From Paraburkholderia megapolitana (GTDB lineage: Bacteria > Pseudomonadota > Gammaproteobacteria > Burkholderiales > Burkholderiaceae): 64,000 bases of DNA. A program made the position numbers and the translations under genes. The notes beneath the pieces are model-generated. The model saw only the letters and a list, made by a program, of their open reading frames with translations, had not been told where the DNA came from and did no database searches. Position 1 is the first letter of the stretch. Each line of letters opens with the position of its first letter. Of the stretch, positions 10,300 to 18,823 are shown one piece after another. The stretch is taken from the NCBI RefSeq assembly GCF_007556815.1, contig NZ_CP041743.1, positions 1,984,001 through 2,048,000 of the forward strand, given 5' to 3'.

Positions 10300-10404
10300 T
10301 GATCGATTCGTGCTGGCGCGATCAACGCGGCCAGTACTGCAAACACCTTATGCCGGAGCGCTCCATTGTGCCGACCGGCTTCGCTCCACCATGAGGACGC
10401 ACAC

Positions 10405-10836
10405 ATGATTGCGCTCGACGACATCGACCGGCAACTCATCGCGCTGCTGCGCGACAATGCGCGGCTGCCGGTCGTCGCGCTTGCGAAGGAACTGCGGGTC
10501 GCGCGCGCGACCGTGCAGAACCGGATGACGCGACTCGAACAGGGCGGTGTGATCGTCGGCTATACGGTGCGGCTGAAGGCGAGCGCGGAGCGCCACCGGA
10601 TCCGCGCGCTGATGTCGATTGCCGTGCAGGGCAATCGGGCCGCGTCGGTCGTCAAGGTGCTGCGCGGTCACCCGAACGTCGCGACGATTCATAGCACGAA
10701 CGGCCGTTGGGACATGGTCGCGGAGCTGCAGGCGGATTCGCTGGAGAGCTTCGATCGCGTTCTTGGGACGATTCGTTTGATCGATGGGATCGCGACCACT
10801 GAGACGAGCATCTTGCTTTCAACGCACAAGGCGTGA
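10405..10836 (+). CDS. Lrp/AsnC-family regulator
   Basis: This 143-residue regulator has the AsnC-type helix-turn-helix at its N-terminus (DDIDRQLIALLRDNARL ... ELRVARATVQNRMTRLEQGGVI, residues 3-50) and a C-terminal RAM/ligand-binding domain (about 65-140). The ATG at 10405 follows GAGGA; an earlier in-frame start at 10366 lacks support. The DDAH gene follows 29 bp downstream in the same direction. Members sense amino acids, and the partners suggest arginine, methylarginine or citrulline as effector (inference). Confidence 0.93.
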   Translation: MIALDDIDRQLIALLRDNARLPVVALAKELRVARATVQNRMTRLEQGGVIVGYTVRLKASAERHRIRALMSIAVQGNRAASVVKVLRGHPNVATIHSTNGRWDMVAELQADSLESFDRVLGTIRLIDGIATTETSILLSTHKA

Positions 10837-10865
10837 GTTTGCCGAACCGGTCAGGAGGATTTTCG

Positions 10866-11624
10866 ATGCATTTCACGAAGGCAATCGTCCGTTGTCCCGC
10901 TGCATCGTGCGGCGCGGGCCTCACCACTGCGCAGTCGGGTGCCCCCGACTACGCCAGGACACTGACGCAATTCCAGGCCTACTGCGACGCGTTTCGTTCG
11001 CTCGGTGTCGAACTGATCGAACTGCCGACGCTCGACGCATTTCCGGACGGCCATTTCGTCGAGGACGTCGCCGTTGTCACCGCGGAATTCGCGGTCATCA
11101 CGCGTCCCGGCGCACCCGCGCGGCGCGGCGAGATCGATTCGATTGCTACGCCGCTTGCTGCGCATCGTAGCTTGCTACCGATGCATGACGGGCGGCTTGA
11201 CGGCGGCGATGTGATGCAGGTCGACAAACGTTTTTACATCGGACTGTCGGGTCGCACGGATGCGGCCGGTATCGCCGCGTTCGAGGCACTCGTCGCGCCA
11301 CACGGCTACACCGTCGAAGCGATTCCTCTCGAAGCCGGGCTGCATCTGAAATCGGTGCTCAACTATCTTGGCGACGATGTGCTGCTCGTGACCGAGGCGC
11401 TCGCGGGGCATCGCGCGTTCGATGGTTTTCGCCGGATCGTGATCGACACCGCCGACGAATATGCGTGCAACACGCTGCCGGTTAACGGTGCGCTGCTAAC
11501 GCCTGCCGGTTATCCGCGCGTGCACGAGAAGATCGCTGCGCTCGATATGCCGGTGCACGTGCTCGACGCGAGCGAATTCCACAAGATGGATGGCGGATTA
11601 ACGTGCCTGTCGCTGCGGTTCTAA
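10866..11624 (+). CDS. N(G),N(G)-dimethylarginine dimethylaminohydrolase (DDAH)
   Basis: This 252-residue enzyme of the guanidine-modifying pentein family hydrolyses N-omega-methylated arginines to citrulline plus methylamine or dimethylamine. Catalytic His160 (EAGLHLKSVLNYL) and nucleophile Cys247 (KMDGGLTCLSLRF) fall two residues before their counterparts in Pseudomonas aeruginosa DDAH (His162, Cys249), and the DGHFVEDVAVV and LDGGDV substrate loops are intact. AGGAGG with good spacing fixes the start at 10866; an upstream in-frame ATG at 10833 is disfavoured. It is probably co-transcribed with the Lrp regulator, and its product citrulline feeds the divergent argG. Confidence 0.95.
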   Translation: MHFTKAIVRCPAASCGAGLTTAQSGAPDYARTLTQFQAYCDAFRSLGVELIELPTLDAFPDGHFVEDVAVVTAEFAVITRPGAPARRGEIDSIATPLAAHRSLLPMHDGRLDGGDVMQVDKRFYIGLSGRTDAAGIAAFEALVAPHGYTVEAIPLEAGLHLKSVLNYLGDDVLLVTEALAGHRAFDGFRRIVIDTADEYACNTLPVNGALLTPAGYPRVHEKIAALDMPVHVLDASEFHKMDGGLTCLSLRF

Positions 11625-11716
11625 CCGGGTCCGGCGCAACGATTCCATACGATAGGACGTTTGCCGGACCATCGGGGCTCATTGGGACTCATCGGAACAT
11701 GAGCGTTTAGATGCGA

Positions 11717-11749
11717 GGCGCCTCGCACGGCCGTGGCCGGCGAGGCGCC
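11717..11749. terminator. GC-rich hairpin between convergent genes
   Basis: Perfect ten-base arms (11717-11726 and 11740-11749) flank a 13-base loop. It lies between the 3' ends of the DDAH gene (+) and the PLP enzyme gene (-). There is no T-run on either strand, so it may act as a bidirectional transcription barrier rather than a classical intrinsic terminator. Confidence 0.5.
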
Positions 11750-11758
11750 GTCACACGC

Positions 11759-13042
11759 TCAGCAATGCTCCAGCGCATTCGACAGATCGGCGATCAGATC
11801 GTCCGGGTGCTCGAGTCCAACCGAGACGCGAATCAATCCCTCGGACACCCCCGCGGCGGCGCGCGCCGCGGCCGGCACGCCCGAGTGCGTCGTCGACGCC
11901 GGATGACAGATCAGCGATTCCGTGCCGCCCAGACTGACCGCCGACTTGAACAGCGTCAGACCATTGATAAACCTGAACGCCTGTTCACGACCACCATCGA
12001 GCACAAACGCAAACGTCGATCCCGGCCCCGTACATTGCCGTCGATAAACGGCCTGGTACGCTGGATCATCGTTCAGTTCGGAGTGCAATACCTTAACCGG
12101 CCGATGCGGATTGTCCGCAAGCCATCGTGCGACGGCGGTGCCGCTACGCGCAGCGGCTTCCATCCGCAGCACGAGCGTTTCCATTGAACGCGTGATCATC
12201 CACGACGAGTGCGGATCGAGTTGCGAGCCGAGCGAGCTGCGAATGCCGCGCACCTTGGTGACGAGGGCGCGCGTACCTGTCACGCCACCCGCGACGAGAT
12301 CGCTGTGTCCGCCGACGTACTTCGTCAGCGAATACACGCAGAGGTCGATGCCTTGCTTGACCGGCTTCTGGTACAGCGGCCCGAGCATCGTGTTGTCGCA
12401 CACCGAAAGCGGACGATAGCCGTGACGCGTTTCGAACGCATCGATCTCGCGACGCAATCCTTCGAGATCGAACAACGCGTTGGTCGGATTGGCCGGCGTC
12501 TCGATGTAGCACATGCGCACGTGGCCTCTTTTCGCGGCGGCTTCGAGTGCGTCGCGAATCGCATCCGTCGACAGACCGTCGTCGATCACCTGCGCGGTAA
12601 TGCCCCATTCGGGAAGAAACTTCGAGATCAGCGTTTCAGTGCCGCCGTACAGCGGGGCCGACTGCACGACACAGTCGCCCGGGCGCAGAAATGCGAGCAG
12701 CACCGCGGCAATCGCCGACATGCCGCTCGACGTCACCACGGCCGATTCGGAACCGTCGAGCAGCGCGAGCCGGTCCTCGACGATTTCCAGATTCGGATGA
12801 TTGAAACGGCTGTAGACGAGCCCCGCGCTTTCACCTTCCGGCGAGGGCTTGCGACCGGAGACCATATCGAAGAAGTCGGCGCCGTCCTCCGCGGTACGGA
12901 ACGCGAACGTCGATGTCAGAAACACAGGCGGCTTGACCGAGCCTTCCGAGAGGAAGGGATCGTAGCCATACGACATCATCTGTGTCTCGGGATGCAGATC
13001 GCGGCCGGCGATCGTGCGCTTATGGTAGTTGCGATAGGCCAT
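11759..13042 (-). CDS. Trans-sulfuration-family PLP enzyme (cystathionine gamma-synthase / methionine gamma-lyase type)
   Basis: This 427-residue PLP-dependent enzyme belongs to the Cys/Met metabolism family. The cofactor lysine is Lys241 in CVYSLTKYVGGHSDLVAGG. YSRFNHPNLEIVEDRLALL and SSGMSAIAAVLLAFLRPGD are the usual substrate and PLP-phosphate loops, and ETPANPTN holds the conserved region before the PLP-stacking strand. It could catalyse gamma-replacement (cystathionine synthesis) or gamma-elimination of methionine, and sequence alone does not decide. GTGGAG seven bases before the ATG at 13042 supports the start. The AraC regulator ends 36 bp upstream on the same strand, so the two may form one transcript. 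Confidence 0.88.
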   Translation of the reverse strand: MAYRNYHKRTIAGRDLHPETQMMSYGYDPFLSEGSVKPPVFLTSTFAFRTAEDGADFFDMVSGRKPSPEGESAGLVYSRFNHPNLEIVEDRLALLDGSESAVVTSSGMSAIAAVLLAFLRPGDCVVQSAPLYGGTETLISKFLPEWGITAQVIDDGLSTDAIRDALEAAAKRGHVRMCYIETPANPTNALFDLEGLRREIDAFETRHGYRPLSVCDNTMLGPLYQKPVKQGIDLCVYSLTKYVGGHSDLVAGGVTGTRALVTKVRGIRSSLGSQLDPHSSWMITRSMETLVLRMEAAARSGTAVARWLADNPHRPVKVLHSELNDDPAYQAVYRRQCTGPGSTFAFVLDGGREQAFRFINGLTLFKSAVSLGGTESLICHPASTTHSGVPAAARAAAGVSEGLIRVSVGLEHPDDLIADLSNALEHC

Positions 13043-13078
13043 TGATGGCTCCACTTGAGATTGTACGGTTCGGCGTTT

Positions 13079-14104
13079 TTAGTCGACCGCCGCTACATCC
13101 TGCGCGCGCACTGCGCCCGGCGATTGTCCCACGACGCGCTTGAAGGCGCGGCTAAAAGCTGCGAGCGAACCGTACCCCAGGCGATACGCAACCGTTTCGA
13201 TCGATTCGCGATCGCGGGTGATCCATTGCGATGCGAGACGCATGCGCAATTCGGTCAGATAGCGCACCGGCGTCATGCCCGTTGCAGCCAGAAAACGCTC
13301 GGCGAAGACGGAGCGCGAGTGACCCATCTCGGAGGCCAGTTCCGCGACTGTCCAGTTGCGGCCCGGATCGCGATGCAACGCGACGATCGCACGACCGAGG
13401 CGCGGATCGCGCAGGGCCTGCACCCAGCCCGTTGCGTCGCCGCAGCCGCACTCGACCCAGCCGCGCACGATGAACGCGGCGATGACATCCGCAAGCCGCG
13501 CGAGGATGCCGGCGAAGCCCGCTCGTTCGCCGCAGGATTCGCGTTCCATGGCATCGAGCATCGGCCGGATTTCCGGGTAGCGTTCGAGCAGCGTGCCGAC
13601 ATGCATCACCTCGGGCATCGCGGCGACGAGCGGCTGCATGCCGCCCAGATCGAGCTCCATGCAGCCGCTGAAGATCAATGCGTCGTCGGCGCCGGCGGAT
13701 GCTTCGCTTGCGTCTTTTCCTTTGCTTGTGTCCGCGGGGGCACCGTGTTTCGCGGTGTCGACCTGAGTCACGGAATCGCATAGCGGTGCGGTCTCGAACG
13801 CAGTGATCGCGCGGCTCGGCACGTCCAGTGCGGAGAGCAGTTCGTGTGCGGCGCCATGCGGCAGCAACAGCGCGTCGCCGGCTTCGAGCCGGTAGGTCTC
13901 GCTGGCCGTGCGCAGTACAACCGGCCCGCGACCGACAAAGTGAAACTGGGCTCGCCCCGGCACGGTACCGAAGGCGATACCGAACGGGCGTGCGACCTGA
14001 ATGCGTCGGTAGCGCACGCCAAAGAGGCGCATGCCGAGCAGCAGATCGCTGATGAGGTCGTGGGAATCGGATTGCTGCGGCATATGCGTCACCTGCGAAG
14101 TCAT
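13079..14104 (-). CDS. AraC-family regulator with N-terminal cupin domain
   Basis: This 341-residue regulator has a cupin sensor domain (about residues 20-190; FHFVGRGPVVLRT and GDALLLPHGAAHEL are the cupin strands) and two C-terminal AraC helix-turn-helix motifs (about 235-330), ending in IETVAYRLGYGSLAAFSRAFKRVVGQSPGAVR. Relatives of this cupin_6-AraC type often regulate an adjacent exporter or redox gene. Here the divergent MFS transporter at 14247 and the PLP enzyme downstream are the candidates. The ATG at 14104 is preceded by GGGGA with seven-base spacing and preferred to one 17 codons upstream. Confidence 0.9.
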   Translation of the reverse strand: MTSQVTHMPQQSDSHDLISDLLLGMRLFGVRYRRIQVARPFGIAFGTVPGRAQFHFVGRGPVVLRTASETYRLEAGDALLLPHGAAHELLSALDVPSRAITAFETAPLCDSVTQVDTAKHGAPADTSKGKDASEASAGADDALIFSGCMELDLGGMQPLVAAMPEVMHVGTLLERYPEIRPMLDAMERESCGERAGFAGILARLADVIAAFIVRGWVECGCGDATGWVQALRDPRLGRAIVALHRDPGRNWTVAELASEMGHSRSVFAERFLAATGMTPVRYLTELRMRLASQWITRDRESIETVAYRLGYGSLAAFSRAFKRVVGQSPGAVRAQDVAAVD

Positions 14105-14246
14105 CTTCAAATCCCCGAGTGGTGTGGACAGTATCGGGTCCGGACGATAGATCAAGGATAGCGGATTTTATGTCATAGACCGTCCTGCCGCTTATCCTTA
14201 CACTGTGCCCTCATCGAGTAAACCCGTATTCGGAGCGCAACGAAGC

Positions 14247-15455
14247 ATGGACACCACTATCCAGGTCGCGGAGGCCTTATCGGTCGAGCAGGGCGAGAAA
14301 CCGGCGTGGGGTGCCGTCTTCTCGATGACGCTCGGCGTTTTTGCCCTGGTCACGGCGGAGTTTCTGCCCGCCAGCCTGCTCACGCCGATCGCGTCGAGCC
14401 TCGGCGTGACCGAGGGCGTGGCGGGGCAGGCGGTCACGATGACCGCGGCCGTCGCACTCGTAACGAGCCTGCTGACCGCCACGCTGACGCGCAGCATCGA
14501 CAGGAGGCGCGTGTTGCTCGCATTCACGATGTTGCTGATCGCGTCGAACCTGGTGGTCGGTTTCGCCACGAACCTGCCGGCCATCCTGATCGGACGCGTG
14601 CTGCTCGGCGTGGCGCTTGGCGGTTTCTGGACGATGTCGGCGGCGACCGCGATGCGGCTCGTTCCGCCAGCGATGGTGCCGCGCGCGCTGTCGATCATCT
14701 TCAGCGGCGTGTCTGTCGCGACGATTGCCGCCGCGCCGCTCGGTAGTTACTTCGGCAACCTGATCGGCTGGCGCAGCGTGTTTCTGATCGCAGCCGCGCT
14801 CGGCGTGCTCGCGCTCGTCTGGCAGGCCGCCACCTTACCGAAGATGGCGCCGAACGGAGCGACGCGGCTACGCACACTGATCGACGTGCTGATGCGACCG
14901 ACGGTCGGACTCGGCATGCTCGCCACGATCCTGGTGTTCACCGGACACTTCGCGTTCTTCACCTACTTGCGGCCTTTTCTGGAGACCGTGTCGGGCGTCG
15001 GCGTGAACGGCCTGTCAGGGATTCTGCTGGGCTACGGCGTGGCGAACTTCGTCGGTACGTCGCTGGCTGGCCGGCTGCTCGAACGCAACCTGCGACTGAC
15101 GTTGATTGCGATGCCGGCGGCGATGATCTTGATCGGTGTGGCGCTCGTCAGCCTGGGGCGTGCGCCGGTCGCCGATGCTGTGTTGATCGCGCTATGGGGC
15201 GTGGCGTTCGGCGGCGTGCCGGTGGCGTGGTCCACCTGGGTCACGCGGACCGTACCCGATGAGGCGGAAAGCGCGGGCGGCCTGATCGTCGCGGCCGTTC
15301 AGCTGGCGATCTCAATAGGCGCGGCAGCGGGTGGCGTCGTGTTCGACGTGAGCGGGGCGAAGGGCGTGTTCATGGGAAGTGCCGCAGTGCTGGTCGTGGC
15401 CGTGCTTGCGATACTTTCCGGTGTGCCGGCCAATGCGGCGGCACACCGGGGGTAA
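14247..15455 (+). CDS. MFS transporter, DHA1 (drug/nucleoside efflux) type
   Basis: This 402-residue membrane protein has twelve predicted transmembrane segments. It shows the DHA1 family features LGVFALVTAEFLPASLLTPIA in helix 1, an RSIDRRRVLLAF loop after helix 2 and an IGRVLLGVALGGFW helix 4 motif. The nearest familiar relatives are the AraJ/NepI/YdhP efflux proteins, which pump out purine nucleosides, sugars or drugs. It is divergent from the cupin-AraC regulator, a common arrangement for regulated exporters. An upstream GTG at 14205 is in frame, but the ATG at 14247 begins just before the hydrophobic core. It converges with the small gene at 15461, five bases away. Confidence 0.9.
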   Translation: MDTTIQVAEALSVEQGEKPAWGAVFSMTLGVFALVTAEFLPASLLTPIASSLGVTEGVAGQAVTMTAAVALVTSLLTATLTRSIDRRRVLLAFTMLLIASNLVVGFATNLPAILIGRVLLGVALGGFWTMSAATAMRLVPPAMVPRALSIIFSGVSVATIAAAPLGSYFGNLIGWRSVFLIAAALGVLALVWQAATLPKMAPNGATRLRTLIDVLMRPTVGLGMLATILVFTGHFAFFTYLRPFLETVSGVGVNGLSGILLGYGVANFVGTSLAGRLLERNLRLTLIAMPAAMILIGVALVSLGRAPVADAVLIALWGVAFGGVPVAWSTWVTRTVPDEAESAGGLIVAAVQLAISIGAAAGGVVFDVSGAKGVFMGSAAVLVVAVLAILSGVPANAAAHRG

Positions 15456-15460
15456 CCTCA

Positions 15461-15997
15461 CTAGCCACGTTGCTGCAAGTCGTCGGCGAGGTCTGTGGTG
15501 CCTGACTGGCACGTGCCTTTCGACGACCTGTCCATGGTGCCTGGCAGCGCCGATGCAGCTGCAAGCGCGCCGCGACAATCGCCGATGATCGTCGCGATCC
15601 GGTCGGCGACATCGCCTGGCACCGCGTCGTTGCCGCAATCGCAGATGATCGTCGCGAGCTGGTCGGCGACGTCGCCCAGTACCGGGTCGCCGCCCTTTGC
15701 GTGGGCCGTGTGTGCCTGTTCCCAGATCGTCGTCAGTTCGTGCATCAGTGCCGGCGAGAGGCCGTGGCGCGATACGCTTCGCCCGGCGCCGCGCTCGCCG
15801 ACCGACGCACGGATCGCGCCCTCGGCCCGCATCAGACTGGTGAAGGGGTCCGCCAGCGCAGTGCTGCTGTGCTGGCGCGACGGCGCAGCCCGCAGGCGGT
15901 TTGTCTGCTCTCTATACACGGGCCGCAGACGCGCGACCGGTGCCGCACTGGACGTTGCTCCGCGGTTTCGAGCTTGCCGTAGAACACGGGCAGCCAT
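15461..15997 (-). CDS. Unrecognised protein with duplicated GDVAD-ATII-DC motif
   Basis: This 178-residue protein matches no family I know. A strong GAGGAG site seven bases before the ATG at 15997 argues that it is a real gene. It starts with an Arg/Ala-rich region (about 1-45), then a helical segment (LSPALMHELTTIWEQAHTAH, about 85-104), then two copies of a 20-residue motif of form GDVAD-x2-ATII-x-DC (about 114-152), encoded by a 60-bp DNA duplication. It ends in a Ser/Gly-rich tail. The conserved Asp-Cys in each copy could bind metal or be redox active, which is speculation. A + strand open frame across the same bases has no ribosome-binding site and poor composition. Confidence 0.65.
   Translation of the reverse strand: MAARVLRQARNRGATSSAAPVARLRPVYREQTNRLRAAPSRQHSSTALADPFTSLMRAEGAIRASVGERGAGRSVSRHGLSPALMHELTTIWEQAHTAHAKGGDPVLGDVADQLATIICDCGNDAVPGDVADRIATIIGDCRGALAAASALPGTMDRSSKGTCQSGTTDLADDLQQRG
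15576..15695. repeat. Two-copy 60-bp tandem duplication
   Basis: Units at 15576-15635 and 15636-15695 share long identical runs (GATGATCGTCGCGA and GGTCGGCGAC). The 60-bp period is exactly 20 codons, so both units stay in frame of the minus-strand gene and encode the duplicated GDVAD motif. The third position differs in several codons, so the duplication is not recent. Confidence 0.8.
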
Positions 15998-16104
15998 GGT
16001 GTAGCTCCTCAAAAATCATCCGTGGTTAGGTCGATGCGGGTGTTCGCAACACCTGCGTCGACCGCTCTGGTTTCTCTGCTCTCGCGCTGTCTCAAGTCAT
16101 CCCG

Positions 16105-17373
16105 TTACGTGTTTTCACGCAGCGAGCCCAACGGTCCAGCCGTTCGCTCGTCGGTTGCGGGCCCGCTGTAGGGCTCGCCAGAAATCCGCATGGCAACCGC
16201 AGTCGCAACGGTGCTTGCGTACACGTTCAGTGCGGTACGTCCCATGTCGAAGAATGCGTCGATGCCGAGGATCAGCAGCACGGCTTCGGCCGGCAAACCG
16301 ACCGCCGAGAGAATGGCTGTGATGGCGACGATGGCACCCGACGGAACGTTGGCCGCACCGTCGATCGTGATGATGGTCAGCACGACGATGGTGAACATCA
16401 CCGGCCAGCTCCATGCGAGGTGATAGGCGTCCGCCAGATAACCGACTGCGAGCGCCGTATATAGCACCGCGCCATCGCGATTGAAGATGTACGAAAGCGG
16501 CAGGATGGTCGACGCGACGGACTGCGGAACACCCATTTCCGTCAGCCTCTTCAGGTGCACGGGGAAGGTGATTTCCGAGGACCGTGTGCTGAACGCGAGG
16601 ATCAGCGGTTCGCTGACCTGCTTGATGACCGCGCGCGGCGACAGGCCGATCAGTTTGAGGATCAGCGTGAGCACGATGGCGAGGACGGCCATGCCGAGAT
16701 ACGCGATGCCGAGCAGCTTGATCAGCGGTGTGATGGCGGACACGCCTTTCGACGCCAGCAACCAGGCAATGCTGGCGAACACGGCGAACGGCGACAGCGC
16801 GATGACCCATTCGATCATCTTGAACAGCGCGGCCAGAAACGACTCGAGAACCGCCACCAGCGGCGCCGCGCGATCTTCGACCACCGAGAGCGCCGATCCC
16901 AGCAACACGCCGAAGACAAGCACCGGCAACGCATTACCTTCGACCAGCGCACCGACGATATTCGCCGGCACCATATCCACGAGGAACTTCGTCCAGTCGA
17001 TACCCCCCGCGAGGTTCGCCGGCATTGCGGCAGTCTCTGCGAGGCTGGCCCCGAGGCCTGGGCGGAACAGCAGATTGAGCCCGAGTCCCAGCGAGCTCGC
17101 CAGCAGCGTCATGATCACGAAAAACACGATGCTCCAGAGGGCAGTCTTACCGAGGTGCGCGCGTTGCACGCCAGCCCGAAACGTCCCCAGCGTGACGGAC
17201 AAAAGAATCAGCGGCATGACGACCATCTTGATCCCATGCGCGAAAATCGTGGAGATAAACGCGAGCTTCGTGCTGATCCCCGGCACGAAGAGTCCAAAGA
17301 CGATGCCGAGCCCAAGCCCCGCCAGCATCTGTAACGGCATTGATATTCTTTTTCGATTATTTGGCAGATTCAT
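16105..17373 (-). CDS. Dicarboxylate/amino acid:cation symporter (DAACS/GltP family)
   Basis: This 422-residue secondary transporter belongs to the sodium- or proton-dependent glutamate/C4-dicarboxylate family. It has eight or so helices, a serine-containing re-entrant loop (LILAFSTRSSEITFP, about 270-284), the TM7-like segment with YIFNRDGAVLYTALA (the family's N-x-D-G-T element), and the second re-entrant loop with DGAANVPSGAIVAI. Substrate is probably a dicarboxylate or acidic amino acid, but small changes alter specificity. The start overlaps the last 17 bases of the upstream GntR gene, so the pair forms an operon with likely translational coupling. Confidence 0.93.
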   Translation of the reverse strand: MNLPNNRKRISMPLQMLAGLGLGIVFGLFVPGISTKLAFISTIFAHGIKMVVMPLILLSVTLGTFRAGVQRAHLGKTALWSIVFFVIMTLLASSLGLGLNLLFRPGLGASLAETAAMPANLAGGIDWTKFLVDMVPANIVGALVEGNALPVLVFGVLLGSALSVVEDRAAPLVAVLESFLAALFKMIEWVIALSPFAVFASIAWLLASKGVSAITPLIKLLGIAYLGMAVLAIVLTLILKLIGLSPRAVIKQVSEPLILAFSTRSSEITFPVHLKRLTEMGVPQSVASTILPLSYIFNRDGAVLYTALAVGYLADAYHLAWSWPVMFTIVVLTIITIDGAANVPSGAIVAITAILSAVGLPAEAVLLILGIDAFFDMGRTALNVYASTVATAVAMRISGEPYSGPATDERTAGPLGSLRENT

Positions 17374-18022
17374 GTTGCGTCCGGATTAAATTAATTCGTG
17401 CATCAGTTGCATCGACGATGTGATTCCACATATGCCGGCGTGCTTCTTCCGGCTCTTTCGCCTTGATTGCTTTATAGATATTCAGATGCTCCAGCGTTCC
17501 GCGCCGCACCGTGGCCGCGTCGTGGTGCTGTAGTTCGTTGAGCGCCGGTCCCGTCTGCGCCCGCAGCACCTTGTAAGTCGTGAACAGTCGTTCGTTCCGG
17601 CAGGCAGCGAACATCTCCTGATGGAATACCCAGCCGTGGCGCTGCTCGGCCATTACGTTGGTCGATTGCTGATCGAGCAGCCGCAGCAATTCCTCCATCG
17701 CGTGGTTCAGGCCGTCGGTTGGGCCGTTCGCCGCAGCCAGGTAGGCGGCCGTGCTCTCGAGAGCCAGGCGCACCTCGAAAATTTCGCGTAGATCGTTGGT
17801 GGTCGGTGCGGTGACGTAGGTTCCTTTCTTGGGGATGGCCTCGACCAGCCCTTCGACGATCAGGCGCTGTATCGCAGAGCGGACCGGCGTGTGTCCAAGC
17901 ATCAGGTTGTCGGCTATGCTTCGGGGCGATACCGGGTCGCCGGGCGCCAGCCGCCCGTCGAGTATTCGCGAGCGAATCTGGATGTAGGCGGCCTGAGTAT
18001 CGGATTGTGGCGCTTCCATCAT
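17357..18022 (-). CDS. GntR-family regulator, FCD subfamily
   Basis: This 221-residue regulator has a GntR winged helix at the N-terminus (YIQIRSRILDGRLAPGDPVSPRSIA ... TPVRSAIQRLIVEGLVEAIPKKGTYV, about 10-70) and a C-terminal all-helical FCD ligand-binding domain (about 80-215) with conserved E-x-R (EVRLALESTAA) and H (FHQEMFAAC) positions that usually hold a metal and a carboxylate. It is the first gene of a pair with the dicarboxylate symporter, which suggests it senses the imported acid. Two adjacent ATG codons (18022, 18019) are possible starts. Confidence 0.93.
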   Translation of the reverse strand: MMEAPQSDTQAAYIQIRSRILDGRLAPGDPVSPRSIADNLMLGHTPVRSAIQRLIVEGLVEAIPKKGTYVTAPTTNDLREIFEVRLALESTAAYLAAANGPTDGLNHAMEELLRLLDQQSTNVMAEQRHGWVFHQEMFAACRNERLFTTYKVLRAQTGPALNELQHHDAATVRRGTLEHLNIYKAIKAKEPEEARRHMWNHIVDATDARINLIRTQHESAK

Positions 18023-18337
18023 CTGAGATCTCAGTGGAGTTTTTCACATGGATGGCAAAAGGATTTGCAGAGATGATTACGCTCTTGCGGACAACGTGCA
18101 ACCGTTATTTTCACCGAAAAAAGCAGTCTCAGGAATAACGGGCGTGTCTTGATTTAAGGCGCATAGCGTCGGGGTATCCGCCAGGATTGTTGGCGATACC
18201 AGCGTGTGCGTATTGGATACCGCAGGATACTGCGCGTGGGTTTGCGGGCGCGAATGTGTATGTGCGGATCATATAAATGATGTTGTGGATTCGTAAAAGC
18301 TCGGTTAATTTTGTTTGATGACAGGGGGACTCTCGTT
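18023..18337. other. Divergent intergenic region between gntR-type and GNAT genes
   Basis: This 315-bp interval holds the promoters of the GntR operon (-) and the GNAT gene (+). GGTATCC (18173-18179) and its complement GGATACC (18215-18221) form a widely spaced inverted pair, with further GATAC elements at 18195-18199 and 18226-18230. These could be operator half-sites for the GntR regulator. I see no small gene. Confidence 0.35.
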
Positions 18338-18823
18338 ATGTCGTTTGACCGATCGCTTTTCTCAATCCGTTCCGTTTCCGCAGAACGGGTTTTTCCACTT
18401 CGAAGCACGATCCTGCTGGACGGCAATACAGAGGCTAGCCATTTTCGCGGTGACGATGAGGCGTCGACCCTGCATCTGGCCGTCTACGATCAGGATGCAA
18501 TCGTTGCTGTTGCAACCGTATGTCAGGAAGCGTTTCCAGGTTCGCCGGGAGATACGGCGTGGCGCCTGCGAGGGGTCGCCGTCGAGCCGAAGTGGCAGGG
18601 ATACGGCCTTGGCCGTCTGATGATCAAGCTGTGTATCGATCACGCACAGCATAAAGGTGGACGACTGGTCTGGTGCACCGCACGAGAAAGCGCGCTGGGA
18701 TTCTACGATTCGATCGGTTTTGCGTCGTCGTCGCCGCCGTTCACGCTACCGTCAAGAGCCGGGGTGCTGTTCTATGAAATGCACTACGTGCTGCCGGGCA
18801 AACCTGCGCCGGACGTCGAATGA
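18338..18823 (+). CDS. GNAT family N-acetyltransferase
   Basis: This 161-residue protein fits the GNAT fold. The acetyl-CoA-binding segment is RLRGVAVEPKWQGYGLGRLMIKLC (the Q/R-x-x-G-x-G/A motif here is Q-G-Y-G-L-G), followed by the ALGFYDSIGFASSS helix-strand typical of the family. AGGGGGA lies eight bases before the ATG at 18338. An upstream TTG frame to 18311 is rejected. It is monocistronic as far as can be seen, with a long AT-rich gap after it. Substrate unknown. Confidence 0.88.
   Translation: MSFDRSLFSIRSVSAERVFPLRSTILLDGNTEASHFRGDDEASTLHLAVYDQDAIVAVATVCQEAFPGSPGDTAWRLRGVAVEPKWQGYGLGRLMIKLCIDHAQHKGGRLVWCTARESALGFYDSIGFASSSPPFTLPSRAGVLFYEMHYVLPGKPAPDVE

Noticed and set aside
15495..16004. 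Open frame of 169 codons on the + strand
   Set aside because: No ribosome-binding site. The opposite-strand gene has GAGGAG at ideal spacing and a more protein-like composition, including the duplicated motif.
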